A stretch of DNA of 64,000 nucleotides from Stictocephala bisonia (GCA_035578905.1 JAQJVL010000202.1:447001-511000), one strand, 5' to 3'; counted from the stretch's first letter, positions 1-12,914 are shown. Notes: generated from the letters alone by a model not told the origin. Numbers and translations: made by a program.

Positions 1-941
1 TAAACCCATGAATCAAAGGGAGCAATTCGAGCATCTGTTATAAGGAAATCAGTTTAGTAGGAGCAATTCATTTTTAATGATAAATAACGTAATGTAAAAA
101 AGTATTATTTTTCTTTTCGCCATAGGCTACATTTATAATAAATTCTATCTTCTTTAACGTTGGCTTAAAAATATCCTGTAAGACAGTTTTTGGTTTTTAT
201 AAAACTCTTGTTTGCAATCGTAATTATTTGTTTTCCAATCAATTTCTAATTCTTATTAAATTGTGCAATGCAAATGTCATTCAACCACAATTGTTAACAG
301 TCTTGCGATAGAGCTCTCCAGTTTTCGCTGTTCTTCTTCTTTTATAAAAACTCTTAAAAATGATGTGTCACTCAATGAGACTGTGTCACATTCAAAATTT
401 GTTACCTGCCCCCAAATTACCTCATTTTGGGTAGGTTACATGACCACCATTTTGTACTGGATATACCTCTAGTTTTCACTGTTCCTCTTTAATCAAGACC
501 TTCAAAATGACGTATCACTTAATGGGGCTTTACATTTAAAATATTTGAGGAGTCCGCAAAAAAACCCATTTTGGGGCCATGGCCAAAGTTGTTATACTCC
601 CTAAAAATTGCAAGGTCTGCGAAATTTAGTTTCACTAGTATTATCCTTTAAAAATTTAACAAGGTATCCACACATTTTCCTAACTCTCGATAGTTGGAAA
701 AAGATTCTGAACAACTGTTTTCCTGAAAAAAAGACGATTTATTCCGAAAAAAATGAAACTACAAAAGAACGATTCATCAAAATAGTAGTGTACTTCTCAT
801 GGTCTGATAAAGCCCCTGCTTAAAGAATATCAATAATAATAGGGAAATAAACACTTTAAAATTGCAATAGTTAATAAGAGAAAAAAATATTTCTTTTAAA
901 TTTAGTTTTGCTTGCAGATTATCGAAATTTTGAGCATCTGA
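1..941. other. AT-rich intergenic/repeat DNA
   Basis: Contains a loose duplication of the theme CTC.AGTTTTC.CTGTTC.TCTT (about 313-340 and 470-495) with downstream CATTTTGGG. No gene-like frame. Confidence 0.4.
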
Positions 942-1200
942 TATTTAAAAGTTAAAGTTAAAAAAGTTAAGGGATGTCTTGTTTTACCAGGTGAATTTAG
1001 AGCTAAGAAACCCTCTCTAACACTTAACCTGGGGACCAACGGATTAAGGTTGACTTCTGAACCACCCACCACAAGTGACTGGGTAGGCGGCCTGCGTGCA
1101 AGGACGGGATTGCTCAGATGGTCACCAATCCAAGGGACATCCACGCTCGATGTTGCTTGACTCCGTTATCTTGCGATAACGTTGGCACAATCCGGTCAAG
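942..1200 (-). repeat. 5S rRNA-derived SINE-like repeat, near-complete copy
   Basis: Minus-strand copy: the 5S-like head is at 1200-1110 and the tail near 990-942. It contains the undisrupted CCACGCTCGATGTTGCTTGA site where the Polinton-like element inserted in another copy. Confidence 0.65.
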
Positions 1201-1284
1201 TTCACCGGCATCTCTAAGCAAATACGAAAGGAAATCCCTTTGACTCCGGTGCTTTCGGTCTTGTGGGAAGTGAACGAGTTCTAA

Positions 1285-1385
1285 ATCAAGTGTTTGTATT
1301 GTAGAAGAGCCACCTGCACTATGTTAGTTCAGCTAAAACACACAAGATGGCGGCACCCTCACGCTAAATACACACATTCAATTAA
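1285..1385 (+). repeat. Dispersed repeat, inverted partner at 9358-9465
   Basis: TTTGTATTGTAGAAGAGCCA through AGATGGCGGCACCCTCACGC recurs as reverse complement at 9358-9465. Confidence 0.7.
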
Positions 1386-1549
1386 TCTTAAAACAACAGA
1401 ATTCCGTAAACGCCTTGCTCTGTCTTACTTCTGTGATAACGTAACTGTCTTCAACCATAAAGTACTTCACTTCCTTCAGTTTGTTTATCAATTAGGGGAT
1501 AATTTCGTGCTCTAATCTATTCCGTTATTTCTCTATTACAACCATAACT

Positions 1550-2430
1550 TAGTTTAACCTAACCAAACATAACATAACTTAACCAAACCTAACATAATAT
1601 AACCTAATAATAAAAGCTCGTCGTGCTCAATATACAATTAAAATTATAAGTATTAATAGTATAATACTTACTTATTAATAGTATAAGTAGTAATATTATC
1701 TTTTTAGAAGTATTAATGGTTTTTTTTTTTTTTCAATCCAGTTACATCTTCGGTAGTCCATTTTAATTTATCTTCATTCCATATCACGTGGCAAAAGTGA
1801 TGGAAATGAATCGGTGCATTAAGTTTACGTAATATATCCATTACAGTATGTATATTTTGAGTAAGACTTCTATATATTGGGATTTCTCTTGTTATACTGC
1901 TTTGTGTTTACACTTTTTAGTATGTTGTATATAAACACCAGCTGAACCCTGCCACGGTTTGCTGTGGCTTAGTCTGATATTAATTATCAGTGATGTATTG
2001 ACTTTAGTTGTTAGAAAAATAAAGAGTAAGGTTAAAAGGAGATCGGCCTCTCCTTAGAAAAAGTTAAGTGGCTTATCCTGTACTTGACAATATTACTGAA
2101 TTGTAAGCTAATTTAAATAATTTAAGTACTATTACATGTTTTCCACATCCACTAATTGCTCACTAATTAAAGTAATTAATTGCTGATTAAACTCAAAGCG
2201 GGAGGGTTGAGTGATTGGCCTGGTCTGCACAACTGACGCTGATTATGCCAAATTAACTACGTACTACAGATGTCCTGTGGCTTGGATTTGAGGTTAATTC
2301 TGATTCTTGAGCTGTCTGTTTACTAAATTAATAAGAAATTACATTTTCTCCAGAAATGTAGGTTCCTATTAGCAACCAATAAATAGACACGATGGCAACA
2401 CGAACGGGTGGTTTTCTGTTGGCTGTTGGT
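1550..2430. other. Non-coding: TTAGG-like tract, then AT-rich sequence
   Basis: 1550-1610 is a degenerate AACCTAACC tract. 1900-2080 holds a fragment ending AATAAAGAGTAAGG with a short hairpin (GGAGATCGGCCTCTCC) related to 39118-39175. No gene-like frame. Confidence 0.35.
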
Positions 2431-2510
2431 ATACAGCCTCACATCAATGACTACTTGTATATAGCCTCACATCAATGACTACTTGTATATAACCTCACAA
2501 CAATGGCGTG
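2430..2510. repeat. Short tandem repeat, about 33 bp, 2.5 copies
   Basis: GTATATAGCCTCACATCAAT with GACTACTT is repeated head to tail. Confidence 0.75.
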
Positions 2511-3660
2511 GCTAACCAAGTGACATAAAATGAAATAAACATCGTATTCCGGCACATATCACAAGTAATGTATAAGTTGGATTTATTTGTGAGATGTAAT
2601 ATAGTCTGACCTAAATCCTTCCTTATATATAATAAGTCAAGCCGTTTTAAATCAACGCAACTTCTTCCTTATTTATTGACCAATTTGAACGGTTGAGGTG
2701 TCAAAAATTTTCCTCTATTCGTAGATGCGCAATAAGGTATTAAGCCTTCAATATTTTCACCGCGAAGAGCACAGGAAGCCCTCAAAGTACGTTTTACGGC
2801 CAAATGAATAACATGGAGAGAGATTTAAATAAATCGAAAAATAACACCTGCTCAAGTATAAACAATTATTTCCAAAAGAATTGAATAGTTATTAAATGTA
2901 AACAGTAGTGTTTGTATATTGAGGAGGTTAGATCTTTCATTTAAACCAGTGAAGGCTGTATGTATGGCTTTATTCACATTATATTTTCCAGTGGCTCCGC
3001 TCTACTGGACTTGAAGGTTTCCATGGTAATCCTATGCAGTAATTTTATATTCGGCTGTTACACAAACACATATGAAATAAACATGTTTGAAGTAGGCTAA
3101 GTAAAATCATTGGGTATTTATACTAATAAATAGGTATCAAGGCAAGTAATGAGGGCGAGATACTGTAAATTAATGTAATATTGTGATTACTCGTTATACA
3201 GTTGACCTACTATTACTTGTAGTGAACATTCACAGCCCGATGTCGGAGGCTGAAGCGTAACGAGCGCAGCTAGTGACGCCTTGGCACGCGAAGCGTGTAG
3301 GGGTGTTCTATAGTCATGCTATGAACAATATTATAAGTTGTTGAAAAGGTCCCCCATACTGATTTGATTCATTTATCATTGTTGCATAGCTTTTTGTCAA
3401 GTTTTCGTTGGTAAACTTGCTTGAAAGTTTGTTACATAATTGATTTGCTTCTCCATTAGGACCAGCCAATTTAAATAATTCAAAAAGAGATTAAAACTTT
3501 GTTTATGAACGTATAATTTTAAACTTCATCTTTTTGAAAGAGAACACAATTATCTAGAGCCGCCTGATGTCAGATTTTAATTTTATCCCTTGATATTTAC
3601 TTATATATATATATATATACTTTTTTTAATAAAACACCCCGTTAGAAAAAATCTATATTA
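2511..3660. other. AT-rich intergenic DNA
   Basis: No gene-like frame. A GC-richer patch (3235-3300) has GAGGCTGAAGCGTAACGAGC but no recognisable feature. (TA)n at 3604-3619. Confidence 0.35.
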
Positions 3661-3664
3661 GGGA

Positions 3665-4225
3665 GAATTAGTTAAACTTTGGTCAAAATCGGTTATATGC
3701 CCGCAAAATTTAAACTTTTTGTTATAAACTTGGGGCATTCTAAAATGGTGATATTTTGTTAGAAGACAGGATGAGGGATAACCAACACTAATTTGTTGCC
3801 AATCCGGCCACTGTAGTTACCGTAGTTATCTTATCAGCGGAGGCGTCACTATTAGTAAAAAGTTGGGCGGTACTAGGTGGCGTTGCGAAGTTCTCTGTCG
3901 CCAGCGCTATGGAAACCATTCGCAAATGTTTGCCAGCTATTTGTGTGAATTTATGTGGTGTAAACGACTAACCTCGGAAAAAACCTATTTGAAGCCATAC
4001 TGGAATACATTGCCACCTAGTTAATAACTTCTAACATGTTCACTTTTACATTTATTAAGGTATTGTTTTTTCAATACAAAAAATGTTTATCAAAAAATTA
4101 TAACTCAATACATTGTATTTGTCATTATAAAGCACCCAGAAATCCCCAAAGTTAACAATAACAGTTCTGTTAAGAAAACATTCTTTGCGGGCATGTATCC
4201 GATTTTGACCTTAACTTGTCCTAAA
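3665..4225. mobile_element. MITE-like element with about 40-bp inverted ends
   Basis: GGTCAAAATCGGTTATATGC with CCGCAAA near 3680 is mirrored as GCGGGCATGTATCCGATTTT with GACC near 4188-4214. Flanking duplications were not resolved. The interior has no ORF. Confidence 0.45.
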
Positions 4226-4319
4226 AAGCATATTAAAATATTATATATAAAAGTTGCAAATTTTAAGTGTGAAACGTAATTAAGTGAAGTAATGTTTAAC
4301 TGAAAAACGCGGGCGTCAG

Positions 4320-4504
4320 CTATTGATAACTGGTGCTACCTGGTAGCCAAGCGGGGAAGGAAAGTCAACTGCAACGACTGTTTGGAGTTAGTTGACGGAG
4401 TTGCAGTTCCAAATTCAACACCAGTTGGAGCGGTCGGAGGCTCGAGTGTGACAAAATTATTCACTGAAGAAGACTACGAAGTCATCAAGAAGCAGTGCTT
4501 CTAA
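4320..4504 (+). CDS. Candidate host terminal coding exon (partial)
   Basis: Open frame of 61 codons ending ...FTEEDYEVIKKQCF then TAA, preceded by an acceptor-like GCGTCAG at 4319 and followed by AATAAA near 4637. Codon choice (GAC, AAG, GTC, ATC, TGC) is GC-richer than the surrounding DNA and typical of insect coding sequence, and the last 20 codons look protein-like. There is no ATG in frame, so it would be a 3' exon. I do not recognise the family. It could also be a chance frame or an old transposon piece. Confidence 0.3.
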
Positions 4505-4639
4505 ATAGTAACTGATCTTTACTTTATGCTTTATTCTTGTCCATCGTGCTTCTGTGAGTGATTTTTCAACTCACTAAAAAGGGCTATACATTCAAACTAA
4601 TTAGGTAGGCCTAGGAAATCTCATTTCACTCTAAAAATA

Positions 4640-5161
4640 AAACAATTTTTATAAGAATATCCATGTTTCCACAATAGATTATGTTATCTTTGGAACATTA
4701 TGTTACACACAATGTAAAAAGACTGAACCCTATGGAATTTGAACACTGTGGACAATGTAAAGATAATGTGGAATTGATGGAGATTTCTAATAAATTGTTA
4801 GTATTCATTTCACCCTTTCACGCCATTTGGTAGTCAAGAACGAATGACAGTCCATGTTCTCCATTTAGTTGATTTTTATGAGAAGATCAAAAAGAAAAAA
4901 AGTAATGTCTATGACTGTGATTCTCAGACAAATGCTGTTACTTTATTTATTTATTTTGTTACATTTCCCAAATTTAAACTGATGACCGAAATGGAAACAT
5001 GTTATCATTAACACTTTTAAAACAAACTAAAAATTTGATATAAATTAATTATAAATATTGAACTATAAAACCAAGGAATGTTGATAGAGTAGACCAACTC
5101 CCTCCCAGGAGTTGGTGGGGTGGAGTCAGGTAACGGGTAAATGGAGTGTGACTAAAAAAAA
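4640..5161. other. AT-rich spacer with a solo repeat boundary
   Basis: 5060-5150 carries CCAACTCCCTCCCAGGAGTT with GGTGGGGTGGAGTCAGGTAA, the same sequence that lies near the far end of unit A (7380-7440) in the same orientation. No gene. Confidence 0.5.
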
Positions 5162-7535
5162 TACTATACGGTAATTTTTATTAGTAATAGTTATTTATTA
5201 CCTATAGTACATTTAGGTCTACTTCACTTAGATTCTACGTATAAAAATTGTTGATTAGAAAAATATATATCTGAATCTAAATCACCTTATTCTTTTCATT
5301 ATTTTTTAACGTTCAAACCTTAATAACCTAAAGTTATTTTAGTTAAAATTAACTTAATGTACATCTGAATACTCATGTTTATGTTAATTTTGTATAACCT
5401 ATTTTTCCCACTTGATTTTTTGATAAATTTAACCTTTTTCTTTTGTTTTTCTGAGCTAAAACCAAAAATGTATTGTATTTTATTTGTATTTAAAATAAAC
5501 TGTCCGCACTATCCTTAACTTAAGGACTCAAAGTTCAAGTCGTTAATTTGTCTACTTTGCTTGTATATTGCTGATTAAAATAAATAATTTATTCAATTTA
5601 TCTTATATTTATCAATTTATCACATAGTAACGTAAAGTAGGCTTATATTAATATACAATTGTTATTCTTTTCGAACACACAATTCACATTCATACAATTA
5701 CTACATAATTTTAACATCCCTGGGTTAAGAATATTATAACAATGATAGTATTCCCGAATGACTAGAAGTACTTCCTTTCCCACACTAACCAGTAAACCAG
5801 TATTTCTACACTCTAATGGCGTGGATACTACTATAGAAGACTAGGTTTCCATATTAGGTGGTAGCCAGGGTCGGGATGTTGTGTAGGGGTGTAGAGAAAT
5901 CAGGTTTGTTAGCTAGTTGAAAATCAGACAAGTGCTAAGAGGTTAGGATTTTATGAAAAATAGTATTTCCGTAGTATTCTGATAATATAACTTAAATTAT
6001 TGGTTGTTTAATTTATATTATTTATTGTAAACAATAGTAGAGATAGCACGGCGTTGAGAACGTGATTTAGGTACACATCAGTTCTGCGTGATTTGCCGTC
6101 TACAAGTCGCAGGCGCTATGGACTAACATTAAAGGTTGACGAGCTGTACTTTTACACTGGATTAAAACTGTTATTTTAATCTACTAATGGCACAGTGTTG
6201 TAATCTAGCCACTTAGGAACAAAGTGTAGTAGACATTGTATGTGATAGGTTTTATGCTGTGTCCTCTTATAACTGACACCGTACGTTTGTGGGAGGGCGG
6301 ATGGGTCATATGGTTGCTGTCGATGTGGACAAATCGAGTCGACGTCTCAGATCTGAGTCCGGAGCATGTTTTCAAGGCTGCTATGTTGTTTTATGTTTTG
6401 CTTTGTTATATTCATGCCAAATCAAATAGCTATAGGTTGAGGGTAGTTGAAAAAACTAATATAAAAGTGGGAAAATTTCGTTTTACAAGTTCACCTATAA
6501 TCAGTTATTAAATTGTTCAAGATAACTGGTCCTCAGATTTTATTTATTTATTACGAAATAATTTCGTATGTGATGACAGTGAGGGTTTAACACAGTAACA
6601 CAGGACTCCTGCATTCCTATTCGTTTTTCATTATTTTTAAAACTAGTCAATATTAACCCCACGAACACGAATTCATAGATAATTTACGGTGGATATACTG
6701 ATTTTAAAAAAATGGGGGAAAAGACATCGCACCAGATATTACACAAAAAACGATGTTTATTACATTTATATTACGTAGTTTTTCATCTAAAACACGAATA
6801 TGACATCAAATTATTCATAAGATGAATAATAACTGAGATTTTCAACAAAAACTTGGACTAGATTAGGTTAGGTTAGTATGTGTTGACCGTGAATACATAC
6901 TAACCTAATACAACCTAACCTAACTAACCAACCTAACCTAACCTAATTTAGCCTGTTTTGTTAAATATGATTGTTCCTTTTTTCCTTTTTTCCTTTTGTT
7001 TTTTTATTTTTTTATTATTTTCTATATATATATATACTAGTATTTTAGCTAAAACTACGGATCACACTTTGTAGAGTTGATATTGACTAGTCAAAAAAAA
7101 TGTAAATTGGGTGGGACTGTACATTTTGAAAAAATGTAAATCAATTCTATGTTTATCCAAAATTAGCTGTTTGTATATAGTTAGATTATAACTATAATTT
7201 ATTTTGTAAAATAAATTCTACTTCTACTTATTCCTCTTGCTTCTCCTCTTGTATTTGTAAATTCCTCAGCTGAACGCTTTGTTACATAATTTATTTATTT
7301 TCACTCTGGATGTAATTTCAATATTTTAATAATAGATGAATTATAACAGTTTCCTTGTGCAAACCAAGGAGTGTTTATGTAGTAGACCAACTCCCTCCCA
7401 GGAGTTGGGGTGGAGTCAGGTAACGAGTTAAGGGAAAGTGACAAATTGAGGCTCACTGAAGGTTTGTATTATGCAGATCCATTAGCTTAATGTCTTCATA
7501 CATTCCAGTTTGGTTCGGTAGTGTCACTCACTTTA
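5162..7535 (+). repeat. Large inverted duplication, unit A (2.4 kb)
   Basis: Matches 30949-34008 in reverse orientation along its whole length, with many small indels. Checkpoints: 5530-5720 versus 33440-33620; 6518-6600 versus 31730-31805; 6860-6955 TTAGG tract versus 31380-31450; 7382-7530 versus 30949-31100. Contains a copy of the dispersed repeat R2 at about 5870-6250. No coding frame of interest; a short frame at 6236-6511 is not conserved in unit B. Confidence 0.85.
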
Positions 7536-7570
7536 TATGGAATCGAACAAACGTTTATTTTTAAACTTTA

Positions 7571-7695
7571 AACTAATAATTAAACTTCCGGTAACGACCA
7601 CCTAAGGTGTTATCTACAATATTTACGTCACTTCAAGGGTGAAACGTTTAGTGATGTAAATATTGTGGTCGTTACCGGAAGCTTTAGTTATTAGA
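7571..7695. mobile_element. Palindromic foldback MITE, about 125 bp
   Basis: CTTCCGGTAACGACCAC (7585) mirrors GTGGTCGTTACCGGAAG (ends 7681), and the arms extend inward through ACAATATTTACGTCACT/AGTGATGTAAATATTGT, leaving a short loop near 7638-7648. Confidence 0.7.
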
Positions 7696-7699
7696 AATT

Positions 7700-9350
7700 A
7701 CACCGGCCGCTTAGGTCTACGGAATAAAACATTATTTTGAGAGAAAGGTAGTGAATGATATTAATTAAATATGTTTCTGTAGTAAGCAGATCTAGTAATT
7801 TATAGTTTCCTTTTTTCTTAATATCTGTTCTCTCCTTACAAAAACTAAAAATAATTAATAAATACAGAAAATAATTGTTTTCAATCATACGGTCTCTATG
7901 TACGGATTATTTGGGGGTTCACTTAATAGTAGGGGGAAAATGGGAAGAAGTGAAATCAATTGTGCATTGTTGAAAATTAAAAGTTCTAAAGTATATATTT
8001 TTAAATTACCAAGTTGAAATTTTATTTGTTTATTTTAAGGAAGCTAATTTAAAAATACACAATTTGGTAGTTTGATTTTTTGCTCTACATCATTTACACC
8101 CGTGCACAATAGACTTACCTTCTTTCCACTTTGTTGTCAGCCAAGTTTGCAGAAGTTGTAGGAGGCTGTTAGCCATGTTGATTGTAATCCCATAAGAACA
8201 ATGTTATTTTTCGAATCTTACATACGATTACGCGTATCCAAACTAAACAGTTATTTTTAAACGGATTTTTCCAAACAAATTGTATTTGATAAAGAATGAA
8301 ATTGTGCGGTGGAATTGCTTTGCGAATTTCTAATTAGTCTTACAGAAAACATTTTAAAAAATAATTAGTTTAGAGATTTTATTTTTACATATTTTTAAAA
8401 CTAGCCGTATGTATTGAAAATATCAAAAGCAAACCCAATGCGCAAGATGATAAAATTTAAAATGACACCTCGTTCACAATGTTTGGTCAATAAATAACGA
8501 AAGAATATGCATTTGCAAATAACATTGTTGTTATTGGATTAATACCAACATGGCCGACAATCTCTACAGACTCTTAAGTTGGTTCAGCCAGTTTTAGGGA
8601 CAACTGAATTCCGCTCGCAGCCCTTGCTGTACGTCTGACCCCAATCTACTCACTTACAGACACTCGACCTCTCCCCCTCCCATGGGATGGGTGGGATATA
8701 ATTGCAGGAAGTCCTGAATAATTAAAAATAATTGAAGCACGATCATGCAGGTGTGGGTGCTGTGCGTAGCGATTGAATCGTAATATAAACATGTGGGCAA
8801 AGGTACAACCACAAGCTGAGTATATAAAGTTAATCAGTTTTGTAATTGTTGGATATTAAAAAGTATAAGATGCCAAACATGGCACTGTATTTCTCGTCGT
8901 AACAAAATAAAAACAAACATATAACATTAATTATTTAAAATCAAATTTGCTCATTACAATTGGCATACGTAATTTTAAATAACTGATGAGCAAGACCAGT
9001 CATGTGAGGGCCTGTTTTTAAAATTTGTGAACAATCGGGAAAATAGTTTTTTAATTCTGCATGTACCAAGAAAACCCAAAATGGCATCTTTGAGGCGATG
9101 CATAGTTGTAATCAAAGAACTACTTGGGAGGTGTTTAAAAGCTGATATAAATTAATTAAAATCGAAAAAATTAAAATTTGTTTTTCTAAACAGCCTTAAG
9201 TAGACTTGGCACTGCCTCAAATATTCCAGTGCCAGAAGTAGCTATATTGTATCTCTAGGGACGTAGAGACTGTACGGTTGAAAACATTTTAGTTATATTG
9301 AAGAGAGAATAAAGGGGTCTAACCGCACTTGAGGAATTGAGCTGTTTTAT
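7700..9350. other. AT-rich intergenic DNA with a possible promoter/first exon
   Basis: Mostly featureless. Near 8694 a GATATAA box is followed about 60 bases later by ATG 8744 opening MQVWVLCVAI, which resembles the start of a signal peptide but stops within 13 codons unless spliced. No matching downstream exon was seen. Confidence 0.2.
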
Positions 9351-9357
9351 GCTAATA

Positions 9358-9465
9358 GAATGTGTGTATTTAGCGTGAGGGTGCTGCCATCTTGTGTTTT
9401 AGCTGAACTACCAGAGTGCAGGTGGCTCTTCTACAATACAAACACCAGGACTACATCTTATCGCT
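9358..9465 (-). repeat. Dispersed repeat, inverted partner of 1285-1385
   Basis: GTATTTAGCGTGAGGGTGCT through CAGGTGGCTCTTCTACAATA is the reverse complement of 1285-1385 with few mismatches. Short frames on both strands here are repeat-derived. Confidence 0.7.
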
Positions 9466-9843
9466 GCCTCAAGACCACAAGACCAACGATGTGTTTGAAC
9501 TCGTATTTCACGTATTGTAAAGGAGATAAGAGCTCTAAATTTGAACGGTATAATACTGATCTCATAATTTGGTTTAACTTTATATCGTTGCATCTCTGTC
9601 AGATAATATTTCCTTACTAATTTGTTTTATTATTCTTAGTAAGACAATATAATTTTATAATACACTGTGGGAGCTTATTATGCCCCTTAAGGAATTAGGT
9701 AGTATTAAAATTCAATCACAACAATATTTCTTGTAGCATTGTACGCCTATAAATTTAAAATTGTTGTTGTTTTAAAAGTTTTAAAATGGTTTCCTACAGT
9801 AAACATTACATAGACTGCTCATTGCATTGTTAAGTAATGATGT

Positions 9844-11579
9844 AATATAAGGTATACATAGCAGCTTCAAAATAGACCTGCTGAAAGCACCAGTGCGAGA
9901 GAGATGCACTTAGTGGTGGAAGTGAAATAAAGAACTACACATCTCCCACTGAGTCATTCCATTTAATTTTGTTATGGAAAGTAGGTTGATGGTAGCCCTC
10001 GGGTTGGCAGCCCAGTACCAAGTCTCGCACACTACGTCATTAGCAACAGTGACTATCGGTTGGTTTGTTCAGCACCAACGAATCAAGCTTTAAACGTTAG
10101 AATTAAATCATTATTTATTATTCAAATAACTTCTCAACTGCTTCTAGTTTGTGTTATTAATATAGTACCTACATATAACTTGAAGGCCCAACCATCTATT
10201 CACATACAATATATCTCCCTTAAATTAGATTTTCTTAGATATGAGATTCTGATACAACAATTGTGCGTATTTTAAGGTGAATATGAATGATTAGGCTACA
10301 TGAGTGTACGATATGTGTGGATGACCTGTGTAGTCTGGTTACTAACTGAGTTCGAATGTTTCTCAGAAAGGGCCATTTATTAATAACCCAATAGCCAGGG
10401 GAACTATGAACCTATATCTTTACATGGAATCCGAACTACGTAGTTCTGATTTTAAGCTAATTTACAAGCCCGATAATCAGTTATCTCCCCTATACAACAC
10501 CCTGATCCTGATTACCATCCAATACGGACACCCCTGACTTCACAAGTAGTATCCACATCGATGGCAACCATTGAGCGGACGATATTTTAGTATTAAGAGG
10601 ACCGAGCATATAATCTGTCGCCTATTCTCCACTTTTTCCCAAGTAGCTGGGTTACAGCACTGCGCTACAAGTGACCTTTTACATTCACGTACGACAATTA
10701 TACGCTCCTTCCACTCACCGACTTTTATTTTAACTGCCATCAATCTTTAAAATAAAATATTGACAGCATGTTTATCCACTGTTTCGTGAGAGGTGACACA
10801 ATGTTATCCATTGTTACGTTGCTAGAGGCTGTGAACGTTGCCCTCAATGTCGTATGTTTATGGTTCCACAAGAAGACCACCAACGCCGTACTTGTGTGGG
10901 AAACTGTAAACACTTCCGTGAATATCGTGTGTTTTGATAAGTGGAGTGATGATTGGGTGTCAACGGAGTTCTGTGTGGACCAGTTTTGGCAGACCATAAC
11001 ACTAATTGTGGTTTCCAAAACAGTTTTTTTTTACAATATTTTTAATTAAATAATTATTATTAAGCTGAACAGAAAGTTATATGTGCGTTATATTTAACAC
11101 ATATAGGGGTTTCAGCAGCGGAGTATAATCAGTCCACCATTCATTATGGGCGTAACTAACTCCCGCATTAAAGTGTTCAACTTCAATGACGATGTTTAGT
11201 TAAAAACAATAGCTGTAGTGAACTGTACAAGTTTATTTAGTTGCTATTTATTGTTACATTATTATTCATTGTGTTATTGTTATTATTAATTATTATTTGA
11301 ATACTAAATAATGATTTAATTCTAACTTTCTAAGCTTGATTCGTCAGTGTTGAACAGACCAACCAATAGTCACTGTTGCTAATGACGTAGTGTGCGAGGC
11401 TAGGTACTGCGCTGCCAACCCGAGGCCTACCATCAACCTACTTTCCATAACAACATTAAATGGAATCACTCAGTGGGAGATGAGTAGTTCTCTATTTCAC
11501 TTCCACACCTAAGTACATCTCTCTCGCGCTGGTGCTTTCAGCAGGTCTATTTCGAAGCTGCTATGTATACTTTATATTG
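9844..11579. mobile_element. DNA transposon-like element with about 285-bp inverted ends
   Basis: 9844-10129 and 11292-11579 are inverted copies (checkpoints AGACCTGCTGAAAGCACCAG versus CTGGTGCTTTCAGCAGGTCT; CTACGTCATTAGCAACAGTG versus CACTGTTGCTAATGACGTAG). The interior has a partial R2 repeat (10320-10680) and a 93-codon frame (10768-11049) that is open on both strands and matches nothing I know. No transposase was recognised, so it is non-autonomous or decayed. Confidence 0.7.
10320..10680 (+). repeat. Dispersed repeat R2, copy nested in the long-TIR element
   Basis: Shares AGGGCCATTTATTAATAACC, TACGGACACCCC and AAGTAGCTGGGTTACAGCAC with copies at 45800-46161, 47150-47520, 52290-52700 and inside units A and B. 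Confidence 0.7.
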
Positions 11580-11603
11580 CATTGTTAATAAAGCCTACTT
11601 AGT

Positions 11604-11604
<1 letters not shown>

Positions 11605-11667
<63 letters not shown>
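11605..11667. repeat. (TA)n microsatellite
   Basis: About 30 uninterrupted TA units. Confidence 0.95.
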
Positions 11668-11670
<3 letters not shown>

Positions 11671-12219
11671 CCACAAACATAATTAGGTACTTTGTATGTA
11701 TTTTTGGTATAGACGTAGTACGTATGTATAGTAGTGACTAACTAATATCTGTAAAACTAATTTGTGGTTTTTAAACTAATATATATTGCGTTGAGCTGAC
11801 AAAATTAAGATATAAATATGTTCACGGATGCATTTTTTAAACGAAAGATCAAGACTCATAAGAGATTAGAACTGGATAGGTTGCATGTACTAATAATGGC
11901 GTTATTATATCGAGTGGCGCAGTGTTGTTCTTTAATCACAACAAAGCTCCCCGTCTCACCGATCAAGCTCATTGTTATATTTAATACTAAGTGAAATTCG
12001 AGGAAACTACTTTAAACAAATATCACTCAGCGTATTGTGCATTTTACTCAGAATTTCTAATTATACTGCATCCACGCAGTAATCTAACAAATATGATTTG
12101 AGTTAATTTATATGAGATTTATAGGATTTCTCATTTATAGAATTCAAGCATTATTACAATATGTCAGTTCAGCCTTATTTTCAGATTGTCATTAAATTTT
12201 CAAAATGTTAAGAAATTTC

Positions 12220-12220
<1 letters not shown>
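11668..12220. other. AT-rich intergenic DNA
   Basis: No gene-like frame or repeat match noticed. Confidence 0.35.
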
Positions 12221-12221
<1 letters not shown>

Positions 12222-12260
<39 letters not shown>

Positions 12261-12398
12261 TATATGTTGGCAGTATAGTTATTGACTGATTAACACCGGA
12301 TGTAAAAGAAGCTAGTAATAAACTATCCGACGAGGGGCTTGGATACCTTACTCAAACTAGTATATCCTTACTTTTATTTTCAAAAAGCAGATACTACT

Positions 12399-12430
<32 letters not shown>
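12222..12430. repeat. Two long poly-T tracts
   Basis: About 36 T at 12222-12259 and about 30 T at 12401-12430, probably old retroposon poly-A tails on the minus strand. Confidence 0.8.
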
Positions 12431-12432
<2 letters not shown>

Positions 12433-12524
12433 TGTCGAATATGAAATGAATATACAGTAATTAACTATAGTAGTTTATAGTGTCGGTTAGAAATAATAGG
12501 GCGATTAAAAAACAAGATTAAAAA

Positions 12525-12655
12525 TATCCCAGGCTAATAATTCTGATCGGAAATCAGCCATTGAGCATCACACAATGGTGAACTCTGTCCCTCCCGGCTT
12601 ACTGTGACATACAGAGATAATTGACTGAATCCCTGCACCGTTCACGTCATCCAAC
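12525..12655 (-). repeat. Dispersed repeat R3
   Basis: Reverse complement of TCACAGTAAGCCGGGAGGGA family members at 13919-14030, 50095-50210 and 56205-56330. With the 13919 copy it forms an inverted pair enclosing the 5S-type repeat and the 85-bp minisatellite. Confidence 0.75.
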
Positions 12656-12721
12656 TAATAATATTGATAATCTTAAAATATTTGATGTGGTTTTGTTATC
12701 TTTCTTCCATTTTATAGATAT

Positions 12722-12880
12722 GCCAGTGGCCTTGACCGGAGCATTCCGACTGGCATTGAGGAGTAAATGTGACCTCTTCAAGATTTACTCTGCGAGAGTT
12801 CACATTTAATCTACTGGTCCCCAGGTTAAATGTTAGGGGGGCTTTTTGGCCCTAACTTCACCTGGTGAAATAAAATCAAG
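12722..12880 (+). repeat. 5S-type SINE-like repeat, internally deleted copy
   Basis: Has the head end (GGCCTTGACCGGAGCATTCC) and the tail (CCCCAGGTTAAATGTTAGGG) but most of the 5S-like part is replaced by a short hairpin (TAAATGTGACCTCT...AGAGTTCACATTTA, about 12765-12809). Confidence 0.55.
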
Positions 12881-12914
12881 TCCTTCTGCTCTTGCATTAG
12901 CATCTCAGGATGCC

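Noticed and set aside
6860..6955. True telomere
   Set aside because: TTAGG-like units are short, degenerate, in both orientations and internal; interstitial repeats only.
10740..11049. Opposed 92- and 93-codon frames
   Set aside because: Open on both strands, no recognisable motif; kept only as a note under the long-TIR element.
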